From NCBI GenBank assembly GCA_021018815.1, contig JAITYX010000005.1:9457501-9521500 (forward strand): a stretch of DNA of 64,000 bases. The letters run 5' to 3'. Below are positions 10,439 through 22,340 of this stretch, one piece after another (position 1 is the stretch's first letter; each line of letters starts with the position of its first letter). The position numbers were made by a program, and so were the translations under genes. This stretch comes from Talinum fruticosum. Its lineage: Eukaryota; Streptophyta; Magnoliopsida; Caryophyllales; Talinaceae. The notes below the pieces were generated by a model that saw nothing but the letters and a program-made list of their open reading frames with translations, did not search any database and was not told the DNA's origin.

Positions 10439-11735
10439 ATGGATGCTTGTTATGTATTGTTGTGGAGACATTGCTTATTTCACAGAGGAGTTACCCATGA
10501 TAGAGGACTAAACACTTACTCTTTCACCAAAGGCCATAAGAAAATCATAACTCTCACACCCCTTAGACCTTTCGGAATCCACAAATCCAAAGAAAGCCCT
10601 CGGACATCTATTTTTCTAACCAACTTGCTCGGATCTCAACATCATGAGTTTGAGTCATACCAAGAATGGCTACTTCTAACCCACAAGTATGATTGTTTCG
10701 ATACTAGATAACACCCTTTTCTAACTTCAATGCCACAATATTTCAGTCATATATTTCCACATGAGATACCTTCTAGCTTGCCTCTAAAAAGATTTGTTCA
10801 ACATAAGATTGACCTTGTTCCTGGGTGAGTTATTCCAAACAAATCAGCCTATACAATGAATCCCCAAGAAACCTCTCGAGATTTAGATATGAGTGGATGA
10901 TTTGTTGTCCAAGAGTCCGATTAAGAAGAGTCTAAGTCATGCTATGCCAGCTCTTCTTATGCCAAACAAGGATAGAAGTCAGAGGATGTGTGTGGATAGT
11001 AGAGTTATCAATAAGATCACTATCAAGTATAGGTTCTCTATTCCTGGACTGGAGGACCTTCTTTATGAACTCCATGGTGCTACCATATTCTCCAAGATTG
11101 ATCTCAAAAAGTTGGTACTACCATATCAAAATTCACGAAAGAGATGAATGGAAGACAATCTTCAAGACTAAGACAGGGTTGTATGTTCTTAACACCTTCA
11201 TGAGGCTCATGAACCATATTCTAAAGCTCCTTATTAGGAGATTTGTGATTGTTTACTTTGTTCAGATTTTAGTTTATAACCACTCGTAGCAAGAGCATAC
11301 TACCCACCGGAGATAGATCCTTGAGATCTTATCGTGAGAGCGATTGTATGGTAACCTTAATAAATGCCACTTTTTCACTTCACATGTAATCTTTCTTGGC
11401 TATGTCATGTCCGAGCAGGGAATTCAAGTTAATGAGAGTAAGATTCAATCCATCCAAGATTGGTCGGCTCCTACTTCTATTCAAGAAGTTAGGAGTTTCC
11501 ATGGCTTAGCCACTTTCTACAAGAGGTTTGTGAAGAATTTCATCTCAATCATAGACCCCATGACCGAATTGATCAAGGGCAAGAAATTTAAGTGGACTGC
11601 CTCAGCTCGGACGAATTTTCAAGTTGTCCGACACAAACCGACTATGACCCTAGCCTTAGCCCCGCCCAGCTTGCTCCAAAGTCTTTGAAGTTGAATGTAG
11701 TGCCTCGGGGTAAGAATTGGAGCTATTTTTATCCT
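10439..11735 (+). pseudogene. Ty3/gypsy chromovirus pol fragment (RT core)
   Basis: The segment starts in the protease-RT linker (HDRGLNTYSF). It continues through RT with RMCVDSRVINKITIKYRFSI and LHGATIFSKIDL, then the thumb region with KCHFFTSHVIFLGYVMSEQG and RSFHGLATFYKRFVKNF. It ends at the start of RNase H (FEVEC, about 11682-11696). The catalytic YFDD motif reads YFVQ near 11250-11275 and frames shift at least three times. It is a dead fragment with no LTRs found. Confidence 0.85.
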
Positions 11736-12413
11736 AAGAAGAAGATCAAATTCCTTCTTTAGTCATGATGGTTATGGACATATTCTCGAGAACGTGGACA
11801 TATCCTCGAGACCAAATTCTATTTTGATTATTGTATAGTGTCATAAACAATCGGAGACCGTGGAGTGTGACCTAGCAGAATTTCGATGATCCCAAACCTA
11901 ATTAATTCTAAGCACCCTTTGTTACATTTATTTATGAAAATTTAATTTATCTTTTCATGTTCATTTGTTTATGACGTAAATGTATGCTGTAGAGGAGTCA
12001 ATGCTCCTCTTGCATCCGAATACCGAATGTACATCCCTACTCACAGTAACATAATCTTAATGGAGAAGCAGAGTTGGTGAAGAAAGAAGACTTGGACAAC
12101 ATCCAAAGTACAACTATGGTCCTTGCTACTAGTCCTATGGTCATCATTGATTCCGATGATTATGATGGTATCCTGTTGTTCTATACTCCTGGTATTATCT
12201 CACATGTAGTATGATTTGCTAAAAGTTTGCACAATATCATTCATGAACTATTCTTGCATAGCTAAAAAAATGTAAATGGTTGTGGTAATAGTTGTGAAGC
12301 AAGTGAGACTGTTGGTGGTTTGCTTTGTAAATTGTTATGGTTGCAAATGTACATGCATATATTCTGGTTGTATAATTGTACTGGGGTATGAAAAAAATTA
12401 ATAAAAAAATTTA
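11736..12413. other. Non-coding stretch after the chromovirus fragment
   Basis: This is AT-rich sequence, possibly the decayed 3' end of the same gypsy element. A short phrase ending in a TCTCGAGA-like word repeats near 11785-11815. Nothing else was recognised. Confidence 0.4.
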
Positions 12414-12675
12414 AGACGTTTTATTACTGGTTCTTACCAAAGAATTGTAATAATAGATTTGAAAATAACCTATTACTACGGTTCTTAGGCAACAACCATA
12501 GTAATAGGCGTTGACCACCCCTACCCTTAAAAAAATTTTGCCAAAAGGGGGTTTTGACCTGCATTTATTACTACGATTCGAAAGAAATAATCGTAGTAAT
12601 AGATGCACCTATTACTAGATTCTTTAAATGAACCATAGTAATAGGCCAACTTGTACTATGGTTGTGAACCATAGT
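12414..12675. repeat. Cluster of five short hairpins (TATTACTACGG type)
   Basis: Successive imperfect palindromes have arms built on CTATTACTA(C/T)GGTT and AACCATAGTAATAG. They lie at about 12420-12454, 12469-12508, 12566-12601, 12607-12644 and 12652-12674. Such arrays are typical of subterminal regions of plant CACTA elements or of MITE remnants. No terminal repeat or target duplication was found around them. Confidence 0.6.
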
Positions 12676-13644
12676 AAAAGATGCTCATCTAGTACTATGC
12701 ACACATACATGACACCTTGTAACCGTACTAAAAGTTCTTTTTGAATCATTGTAAAATATGATTACCGTAATAGTGCCTTCATATTTTTTGCCTCGTAATA
12801 AATTTGTCCCTCTTATGTAAGAATAGATGTGATTCTAATCCTATATATTCTTTTGCTTAATTGAACATGAAAGAAACTAGAATTCTTATCACCGTCCAAG
12901 AACCATCTAATTTTACTTCGTGCGTATTGGGTTCTCTATGATATGTTTTCATATCCAACAATGTTTCTAAACCTGTCTTGTTATATATCTCAACATTCCT
13001 AAACCCTTGAAAATATGTTCATGAATCTACACCAACTCCTTCCTAGTCTCTTTAATCTCGATTTCAAGATTCTAAAATGCATGTTTGTGCAACATTTACA
13101 AGGCCTTCTTCATGTTTCTCATTTTCTTCACCATCATAAACATTTTTGTACCCCTACCTTGAAACTTCCAATGGTCCTGTACCACATTCACAAAAAATTA
13201 CACAAAGATACCATAAGGTGTGGTGTAACTACCATAACTCCTTCGCAAAAAATCTAAAAAGCAAACCACCTTAACCCTTCCTCCTCCTCCTCCACACCAA
13301 CCCTTTGACACAAAACCACTCGAGCCTACCCCGATGTTATGTCGCTTCACCACCACCTATGGATGTACTCAAGTTATCCTGCTTAGAGATGTTGGATTGG
13401 CGCGATGAAAGGAGGAGAGAGAGAGAGAGAGAGAGAGTAAAGAAGAGGTGGTGGTGGGTTGTGCGGTTTAGGAAGGAGGAAAGGTGAGGATGGTTGAGGG
13501 GGTTGTAGATGGGGGTCGGGGTAGTGGAATTTTTTTCTAGGAATAGAATTTTAGATTTTTGGATATTTAGTTTATATTTTTGAGAATTTTATGAATTATT
13601 TTATTTTAGTAAAGGGTAATTATATTTTTTCCACATATAAGCCC
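12676..13644. other. Non-coding stretch with a GA microsatellite
   Basis: No gene was recognised. A perfect GA run lies at about 13413-13437, followed by GGT-rich sequence. The last five bases AGCCC (13640-13644) are the left target duplication of the next element. Confidence 0.6.
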
Positions 13645-15436
13645 TGTTAAGCTTGTCGTACAGCAACAAATTAAACCACTACTTAGACTTATAATAAACA
13701 ATATAGTAAGGGCAAGTAGGGATCGAATCCACGAGGAAAGATACTGTAAAAAATCAAACTTCCAATCTAATTAAACTAACTATTCTAGTTATTTACCTTA
13801 TAAAATTTAAACAAACCAACTTAACTACTAAATTTCTAATTTTAATTCTAAGAAAAACTTCTGAGATTATGCACTATAATTCTAATAACCTAAATTTAAC
13901 AAAACTATCCTAATTAATTCTGGAAAAATCAAAACAGAAAATCAAATAAAAACTTAAACAGAAAATTAAAACGTAGAATAATTCAGAATTAAATAACTAA
14001 AAATAACAGAAAATTATCTAATAATAAAAATAAATATTCCAGACAGAATATAAAGCTTGGAATAACCCAGGAATGTTTTTTTTATAAATTTTCAGAAAAG
14101 AAAACTAAAGCAGAAATTAAATAAATTCTAAAACAGAAAATTAAATAAATAATATTCTGCACTAAAATAATTACGAAAATAAATACTAAAATTACCCAGA
14201 ATAATAATACTAATTTTCTAAACCTAACCAGACCCTAAAAATATAAAAACAAAATTTAAAATCTAATTTACGAATTTATTTTATTAAAAACCTGCAGTAA
14301 TTAAATTCAAGAATTAAATCTGAAAAAATATCAAATTAATTCCAAAAATTCTAAAATTTAATCACAGCAAACTAGGACTCTATCTAAACCCTAAAAGAAA
14401 ATAAAACAAGAAAAATAACAAAAGAAACTATTTTAAAACTAATTTCTAACAAACTGACTCAAAAATAATAAACACTAACAGAAAATTAATTCTGAAAATT
14501 AAAATATATAAAGACTCAAAATTAAATTAAAATAAAATTACTAAAACTAACCTAAAATACTGATCTTTAGGGGGTAACGAAATTAATAATAAAAGACTAT
14601 ATATTTATAAATAAAAATTGACAAACTAAAGAAAATAACTAAAAAGCAAACAAATAATTATCAAAGATAGCAAATTTATAAAAACACTTAGTATAATCTA
14701 TATCCACCATGCAAATTATTATTTATCATTAACACACAAATTGATCTACCCATGAGCTAAACTGTAGAAGACAACCACTAGCGGATCTTCCCCGTTTTTC
14801 CTTAGTTATTAGTTTACTTAGGCCTAGCCCTAATATAAACCCTACTAATATTGATAACCCTAGCACTAGCACTAGAATTTAATCAAATTAGAGCATTAAG
14901 TATTAGAAAAACATCATCTAGCACCTAATAACCAATCTACTAGCAAATTGATTTAAGAAGGATCTATGATAATTTCCTAATTAAAAGAGATGGGTATGAG
15001 CCATCCATGATTAACTAGGGTGATACTTATGTCTAAAAGATCAAGCAATTACGTACTTAAACCCTCTAAACTATCATATGAATTTATATAAAACTAAATA
15101 GCGTGCACTCTAATTAATTAGACATAAATTCATAAACATTAAACACAAATTATCATAAAATCATGGATTGAATCAATAAGACAATAAAAATCAAAACTTT
15201 GTTTCAAAATAAATAATTTAACATGGCTTCAATGAGATTATACTAAGTATAAGAAAAACTACTCACACATCATGTAATTTAAAACATGTAAACTAAATAA
15301 AAATAGCATCTTTAGTATTAACCTATCAATAAAAACTCAATCTTTTCTAATAAAAATTACAAAACTAAATTATACTACCGATATTAGTTTCTTTGACCCG
15401 GGAAGATGAAGAAGATGATGATGGATGGTGGTGTTG

Positions 15437-15625
15437 GTGTGGGCTGGCAGCAGACAGCAGCAGCAAGCAGGCGGCAGCAGGGTACAGCTAGGAACAAGCA
15501 GCAGCGGCAGCAGCCAGGAGCAAGCGGACAGCAGCAGCAGCTGGCGGGTGGTGGCTGGGCAGCAGGTGCAGGCGGCAGCACTGGTGGTGGCTGGGCAGCA
15601 GGTGCAGGCGGCAGCAAGCAGTAAG
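15437..15625. repeat. GCAGCA-rich low-complexity block inside the solo LTR
   Basis: The block is made of GCAGCA, GGCGGCAGCA and GTGGTGGCTGGGCAGCAGGTGCAGGCGG-type units. The last type occurs twice in direct order. It gives overlapping open frames on both strands that are not genes. It is much richer in G+C than the AT-rich surroundings. Confidence 0.7.
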
Positions 15626-15679
15626 AGGTGGTGATGATGTGTGGGTGCTAGGTCTCTCCTCCATGATGATAATAAGTAG

Positions 15680-15688
15680 TATATATAG
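15680..15688 (-). promoter_or_regulatory. TATA box of the solo LTR
   Basis: CTATATATA on the minus strand lies about 310 bases after the TGTTAAG start and before the GC-rich leader. This fits a minus-strand LTR promoter. Confidence 0.5.
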
Positions 15689-16149
15689 GGTGAAAGAGTT
15701 AGGGTTTATTTCTCTTTCTTCTCTTCTAAGTTTCCCTTTTCTATTCCACTTAGGATTTCCTAAAATATAATATCCTAAAATAAATATTTTATTACATATT
15801 ATATTTATGGACCGACTTCATATCTTTTCTTGGATGCTTGTCGGTAGCTAAAAATCCACTTTTAACGACTTTTCTTCTCTTTCCCACTTTATTCGATAAT
15901 TACCTATAAATAGACAAAATAGAATAAATTAGATAAAATAAACTATATAATATAAACTAAATAACTACTAAAAATACGTATAAAATACGACTTAACAAGC
16001 CCCTATGTGTCTATTTCATCAAAAGTTATGGTATCTAAGATTGAGTTTTCAAAAGTGAGGGGTCTTACACTAGTCACACCAAATCTTAAGATACCTTTGT
16101 GTAATTATATTATTTATATTGTGTCCACATATTATTGAACTTGAAAGAA

Positions 16150-17850
16150 GTTTTGCTATAAACTACAATATGACTGCTTATCAACCAGAAGCAGTGACCA
16201 AACTACCCTTATGGTAAATAGTGCAGTCTACACCCAGGAAAGGCTCTAACCAAGCCTCGTTAATAAACACCCTTTCTAATCTAAAGAAGATCCTATCAAT
16301 GATTTTTGCTTATTAGTCCAAGTAAAAGAGCACCCTAAATGCTTCATTTCATGTAATTAACAATCCTCAACACATTGTCTAAAGCCTTCCATATCCTGAT
16401 AGGTCAGTTCAACTTCTTTGATTCTTTCCTCTTCTTACAAAGCATAATAAAATCCCTTGCAACAAGCCATAACTGACTCCCTAAATTTAAATGAACGAAA
16501 AACTCCCATAATTTATCCTCTCTATGTCACTATTTGAGGCATAATGAACAGTAGGATATAAGACACTTTGTATACTTATATTTCTCACCATGGCATGAAT
16601 AGTTTGTTCATGAATATAGGCTATGGAAACCTTAAAATAATCTTATGACCAAATTAACCAAATCCTACTCTTCCTATCGATTAATGCATTAGTTGACACA
16701 TGAAGCCACCATATCAATATTTTTGTGAGTAATTTTTTTGTCTTAAATGTGTTTGCTTTTGAAGATGAAGCCAACTTCTTACTTTGAGGGGTTATTCATA
16801 CCCCTCACATTCCAATTTCTAATATTATCCAAGTTCACCTCCTAGGTATACCCTAGGAGATTTTTTTGTTGTCCTAGTTCTACACTTTATCAATAATCTA
16901 CCTCTTTAGCAAGGTTGATTAAAGAACCAAAAGAATTTCCTTTTCCAACTACATCTACTTGAGTTGTAACTAAACTTTGAGATACCCTCTAAGCATGTAC
17001 TAGTTCTTGCTACTCCTTTTCATCCTCAGTAGCAGCAGTTACCTTTTAGGCCTCTATTCCATTCTAATTCCCTTTTCTACCATTCTCCTGAACATAGTGA
17101 AACATACTACACTTTGTACATTTATTCGGTCTCCATTCATACTCCTCTACTTGCTCTACTAACTTATCATGTTCATCCACAAATTCTACCCATTTAGGTA
17201 ATGGTTAAGATATATCAACCTTAATTAAGATTCAGTCTAGCGTTCTCAATAGTATGTTTATCAATCATGGTAGGAATGTCTACCAGACCAGCCACCTTAC
17301 CTTTTGAAAATTTAACCCAATTAGAGCAAAGTTTACCTCCACATTAAAATCATTACTAAGGGACTATGATTTTATTTTAATTGGTTTTTATCAAGATAAT
17401 ACATTGATGCTTTAAGACCATCTCAGCATGAAACCTCACAATATAAGTTTCATTCGATTGCCTCAAAATTTTATCAATAAAAAAGCCTTCAATAACTGGC
17501 AGAGATGGGTTTCCCTAAAATGCAACATATTAGAGTAGATTTCCAATACTCCATTTCTGAGACATATCAAAATGTTCAATTTTTTGAAATCGCCTACCAT
17601 CTTGTTTTATTGGCTTATCGAATTACAGTCTAAATCCACCATTAGGGATCTTGTTTTTATATCTATCTACCTACTCTCCTCTATTGTTGCAAACTTCAGC
17701 TAAGCCTCCTTATTATTATTCACAATTGTTTTTAATCGTTCAGCCCATGATATTCTATCCTTAATAGGGTTCTCATTCCCCCTCTAACTAGATGGAATGG
17801 TGTTACTTGGATTTACTATTCCATTGATTCCCATGGAAGCTGTCCTTCCC
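16150..17850 (-). pseudogene. LINE 5' fragment: ORF1 and start of endonuclease
   Basis: Read on the minus strand, the upstream part (about 17850-17050) gives a DUF4283-like segment with PSLPVIEGFF, then EYEWRPNKCTKC, a knuckle typical of plant LINE ORF1. Downstream at about 16820 the phrase NWNVRGMNNPSK matches the start of the LINE apurinic endonuclease (WNVRGLNNP). Further traces such as FGHCFWLI near 16200 fit the endonuclease end. Stops and frame changes are frequent, so it is an old copy. The reverse transcriptase is missing here. Confidence 0.6.
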
Positions 17851-18027
17851 CCATAGAGTGATCCAAGCTGGAGAAATCATCGGAGAAGTTGCTAAAGTAA
17901 TTATCAGATTGTTTGTCATCAAAGTTGTCGTCTGTTTCATGGCAATCAAGAATCTAAAGGTAGCTGCTCTCCTATTCTTTATTATCGTAAAGTTGGAGGT
18001 TTCTGTCTTTATAAAACAAGTTTGGAC

Positions 18028-19451
18028 TGAAGGTTTGCTCTTAAGAGCTAGAGTCACCCTAGGGCGGGTAAATAAGATGAGAAGAAAATTTTGCGGAATT
18101 AAAAGATTTTCGGGCAACTAAGAACTTAAGAAAGAGATTTTGAGTCTATAATGAACTCGGAAAATAAAAACACAAAGTGATATGTGGAAACCCTCATTGG
18201 GCAGAAAACCACATACGAGTATCAATCTAGAAACCAAGTTAAATCCACTATTTTGAATTAACAAAATACAAGGATCGATCATTCTGCAATTGCTCTCGTA
18301 GACAATTCAATACAAGTTTTCCTAGGCACGAAGTTCCCTTATCTCGCCCTAGTACTTTCTAAGTGAGTTACCCCTTATAGTGAGGTACAACTTAGCTGAG
18401 TTGCCCTTTAGAGCTCAGTCGAGGGAAATTACAGAGAATTAAAGAAAGTTACAAGACTTCTTTTGTTTTCAACTCAGGAGTTGAGAAAACTAAGTACAAA
18501 GTTGAAAGCTGGAAAAGATTCAGTGTATAAGATTAGAGTTCAATTCTAAAAATCTTCTAAGTCTTGTAGAGTGGCTTCTATTTATAATCAGCAGGCGAGA
18601 TAACCGTTGTGACCGATCCTGGACTAGGAAGCTTCACTAGTCTGTTATAGCGGATATCCGTGTCCCTTAGAAAGAGAATCGTTGTAAAGATGAACGTTGT
18701 GCATCGGTCCTTGACTCAAAAGGTGATACATCCCACTTATTGTGACTGAAATCTAAGGTGGAAACAACCGTTAGAGTCAAAGTTGATATTTACCAAAAAT
18801 GGAAACAAACAACCCCGACAAGGTGTTTGAGCCTATCCTAAAACAGTGACTTTTCTGTTTGCTAGCTTTTAACGGTTAGAAGTCCGTTACTTTTGCTTTT
18901 CAAACTGAGATTAAATCACTTTAATCATCCTGAGAAAACAAATCAAAGTGGTACTCAAAGTATAAAAATTATTTGGTCCAAGATTAGTCAAGGATGAAGA
19001 TTAATTAAAATAATTAAGCTCTCAATTATCCTTAACTCGAATAAATGAAAATTTCTATATTTAATATACAATATATTCTAATTACATTTTCTATCTATCT
19101 TAAGTAAATAAAGAGTTAAAATACATAGACACAATGCATCAATTTGCAAAATAAATAATTTCGAGTTAATAGACAATTCGACTTAAAATAGAATTAGCAC
19201 GAGTAATTCTAATTCAACTTTCGTAAAGAGTCGGATGCTTAAGATAAGTTGTGCAAGTGAAATTATTTTGGCGAGATGATTGTCCGAGTTGTATCTGAGT
19301 AGGTCAAAAACCCAGACATAAACATTTCACTCAAGAATTGGTTTCCGAGTGGGTCACACGGAATTGAAAACTTAAAGATAAGCTTCTTAAAATGTGCGAA
19401 TGACTTGAATTCAAAACCATAAAGTAAGATAGAGTTATACATGAGTCTTCA
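18028..19451 (-). repeat. 3' LTR of copia B
   Basis: The 1424-bp LTR starts TGAAGACTCATG and ends GAGCAAACCTTCA on the minus strand. It aligns with the A LTR over the ends and over the TATA region. It has far fewer CCGAGT words than A. Confidence 0.88.
18578..18588 (-). promoter_or_regulatory. LTR TATA box, copia B
   Basis: TTATAAATAG on the minus strand lies at the same place as in the other LTRs. AACGGTTA (18601-18608) is 12 bases upstream. Confidence 0.65.
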
Positions 19452-19464
19452 ATCTCCCTTTTTT
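19452..19464 (-). other. Polypurine tract of copia B
   Basis: AAAAAAGGGAGAT on the minus strand directly precedes the 3' LTR, as in A and C. Confidence 0.75.
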
Positions 19465-19949
19465 GATGAAAGGCATTCAACACTTAAAAGTAAGAGTTAT
19501 AAATTCAGATAGTTAAGTTTTTAGGGGACAAAAAACCGATAGTTGTTAGAATAGTTTGAGTAAGCATAATATTTGCAGTTTGAGTTAGAATAACGGTTCG
19601 GAACTATAACAAGTTATCAAAGCTATTTGATATAGTATCAGATCATAATCTAATATTTGAGCATATCGGAGCGAGAATAGCGAATGATCAAAGTAAAGAA
19701 AAACTATAAAGAATCATTGAATCACATAAAATACTCGAGATTTTCATTGAATTTTGCTCACAAAAAGAAACATAGAACATAAAAAAATTGTTAACTCCCT
19801 AAACCAAATAAATATCTCTCTAATTATCTCTCCCCTATGCACTTCATCAAAATATAACCAGGGAAGAGAGGAAAAACATAATGTTAGATAAAAAATAAAA
19901 AAAAGAAACTAAAAGGGGGTGAAGCGGTTCGAATGGAGGATGAGGAACG
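19465..19949 (-). other. 3' untranslated region of copia B
   Basis: This AT-rich stretch between the polypurine tract and the probable end of ORF3 has no supported gene. Confidence 0.5.
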
Positions 19950-21473
19950 AGGTGCCCTGTTCTTACACCTGTACCATTGGGATGAAGGCTGCGGATTGCT
20001 CGATTGGTGGCAGTAGAAGAGGAGGCAGCGGTTTTGGTTGAACAGTTCTTCAAACTAAGGGTTGTGCTTCCTGAACTTTCTTTTCGAGCCCTCACCTTGC
20101 TCAGAGTTGAGTGGGTTGTGAAGATGGTTGGGCTTTGGACTGACGAACATCCCCTACTTCCTCGAAGCTAACTCGTGTGCTTAGAGGAAATATCCTCAGC
20201 TTCTTTCTCTCCTTGGCCTTCTTCTTGGCCTGCTCCAACTTCTTTTTCTTCTCCTTTTTCTACGTGTGAGTTAGAAGATGTGGAAGACTCGACGACGAGT
20301 CCGATTCCGATGCCAATTCCGATTCCTCAGCAGCCTTAGATCCGTTGTTTTGGAGGCAACCGATCTACTATTGCTGCTTTTGATGACTTCCTTGAGCTTG
20401 TTGACCGGAGCTTGACTCCGATCAATCTACTTCGAGCCGTGCTCGAAGCTCGACCAAGATTGGCATAAAAGCCTAGAAAGCACCAAGAGTTGATTGCAAC
20501 TCTTTGGTAAGAGCAGACAAATTGAGAATCCACCTTCGAAGGAGATTAGTAGAAGGGGTTGGCTAAGAAGATGGACCAATAGTCATAAGAAGTGTTTCAA
20601 CTCGCTGTCTTCCGAGATAGAGAAGGAAGATGAGGAGCTTAGAACTATGAGTCCGGACACCGGGCTTAGTTTCCTGGTATCCAAGATTGAGCATCTCAGC
20701 CCTAGCAATGTAAACGACTTGCTCTTGAAATTTGTTAGGATCACTGGGAAGTTCCACTTAGAATTGAGCAAATATTTTAGAGAGGAGAGCTCGAAATGGA
20801 AGATGGGGATTCTTCCGATCCAATTGACAAAAACGATTTGTTCAACGATGTAAGGGAAGAAGTCAACCTTATATCCCTCAAGAATATCAAAAAGAACTTT
20901 GAGAACCTTGCTGTTTGGGTTCTCCTTAGAATGATGGAATGAGAACACAATTCTTATAAGAAAGAAGCAAAAACATCCGGCCTCGGACTTCATTTGGGTG
21001 ACAGATTCGAGATTTTGGAAAAACTCGGGTATACTTTTCAAAGAATTCATTAGCAATTTTAGTGAAAGGAATGGGGTTTGAGTTCGAAACAAGCTTTGAA
21101 CATCAAATAGTTTGTGAAGGAAAATGAGCTTGATAGTGATGCTCTTTCCTTGAAAGGAAGAGTAGACAACATTGACCTTTGAGAACATGTTCTAATTGAA
21201 TTCCAAGACAAGCTCGGGATAGATATAGTCGTAGAAACACAGGTAGTTGAAAACTCCTGTTTTGGTGAATGGTTTGATCCAGAAAAGTTTGGTGGAAAGG
21301 AAGAATTTTTCTTCCGGAAAATAATGTTGTGCGATGATGGAATGTTTTGGTTCCTTCAAAACGAGGGCTTTACCTTTTCAGGTATCCTTTTGCGGATCCT
21401 CAGTCCGAGAAACTCGGGTTCTTGCCTTCTTTGAGGCAAACCCTCCTTCAGCGACACTTTTTCTCTTCGGCAT
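19950..21473 (-). pseudogene. Extra gene ORF3 of copia B, frameshifted
   Basis: The start is ATG 21473 (MPKRKSVAEGGFASKKARTR), with a basic N-terminus like the other copies. YIYPELVLEF follows near 21215-21245 in another frame. NPIPFTKIANEFFEKYTRVF and HSKENPNSKVLKVLFDILEG, the two blocks shared with A, C and D, lie at about 21075-20870. After them YKVDFFPYIVEQ extends the match. Although the DNA has diverged strongly from the A family, these protein blocks are kept, which suggests past selection on the protein. The C-terminal end is uncertain; 19950 is an estimate. The copy is broken by frameshifts. Confidence 0.7.
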
Positions 21474-21652
21474 GTTGAGAGAAATAGAAGATTTTACAAA
21501 AGGATGAAGTGTTGAACGAGTGAGAATAAAAGTGAGAGAATAGAGAGGTAGGGTTCCGAGTCCGAAAGAGTGTTTGAGTGACAATTATGAGTTAAGGAAG
21601 TGAGAGTGAGAGAACAAAAATAGCAAAGTGACAGAATAAGGGTGAACAAAGG

Positions 21653-21662
21653 CTATTTATAG
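21653..21662 (-). promoter_or_regulatory. TATA box upstream of ORF3 in copia B
   Basis: CTATAAATAG on the minus strand lies 180 bases before the ORF3 ATG. Two AACGGTTA boxes (minus strand; 21722-21729 and 21793-21800) lie 60-140 bases upstream. Confidence 0.65.
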
Positions 21663-22340
21663 ATAAAGGGCTCTCATAGAACGAAACCTCAACTAACTCG
21701 GTTTGCAGAGTAACGAATAGCTAACCGTTTGGCATTCCAACATCCTTTAATGGTTACTTCTTGAAACCGATTTCCTCTAACGTCTAGTTTCTTAACCGTT
21801 TGCTTGCTAAAAAGAGAAAAAGAAATTTTCAAAAGTATTTTCAAGATTCTCCATTGAATTAGAGATGATCTTAGAATTTTAATGTCCATTTTCTCTAAAT
21901 TGATTCGACGAAAAAATTACATTTGGGTCCATTGTGGTTTGGTATATTAATTTATGCAACCCACAATTTTAGATAAATAATTATGGAACATATGAGGTTT
22001 TGTTACATATTATGAGGGGCCAACTCTAGGGACAAACTTTATTTTCCAGTTAATTTTCGATAAAAAAGCCGACATGGCAACCGAATTTAAAGCTTATATC
22101 TTCCGTAATTATTTATCTAAAATTGTGAGTTCCATAAATTAATATATCAAACCACAATGGACACAAATATAATTTTTTTGAGTCTCGACTAAGTAGACTG
22201 TCCGAGGCGCTCGTAACACATATTGCAACTAATAACAGTAACTTAGTATCATGATATCTCAACTGAACCACTAGTTATTCTCACGGAACAATTAATAAAC
22301 AATGAAAAACACATAATTTCTCATGCAATCACTCAATCAA
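21663..22340 (-). other. Spacer between pol stop and ORF3 promoter in copia B
   Basis: This AT-rich stretch contains the AACGG boxes and a short inverted phrase (AAATTGTGGG-type, about 21960-22140) but no coding signal. Confidence 0.5.

Larger units (their letters stand above)
13645..15997 (-). mobile_element. Solo LTR, 2353 bp
   Basis: The sequence begins TGTTAAGCTTGTCG and ends TACGACTTAACA. The TG/CA ends are inverted (TGTTAAG/CTTAACA) and are flanked by a perfect 5-bp duplication AGCCC (13640-13644 and 15998-16002). No primer site, gag or pol lies inside, so one LTR remains, probably after recombination between LTRs. On the minus strand a TATA box (15680-15688) precedes a GC-rich leader, which sets the orientation. 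A phrase near 13710-13735 (GGGATCGAATCCACGAGG) is common in plant LTR ends. Confidence 0.75.

Noticed and set aside
15384..15634. Open frames on both strands rich in Gln, Gly, Ala and Pro
   Set aside because: They are made by a GCAGCA repeat in an LTR leader with no conserved protein.
17858..18121. Plus-strand frame MIQAGEIIGEV
   Set aside because: It crosses the left border of the copia B LTR, so it joins unrelated sequence.
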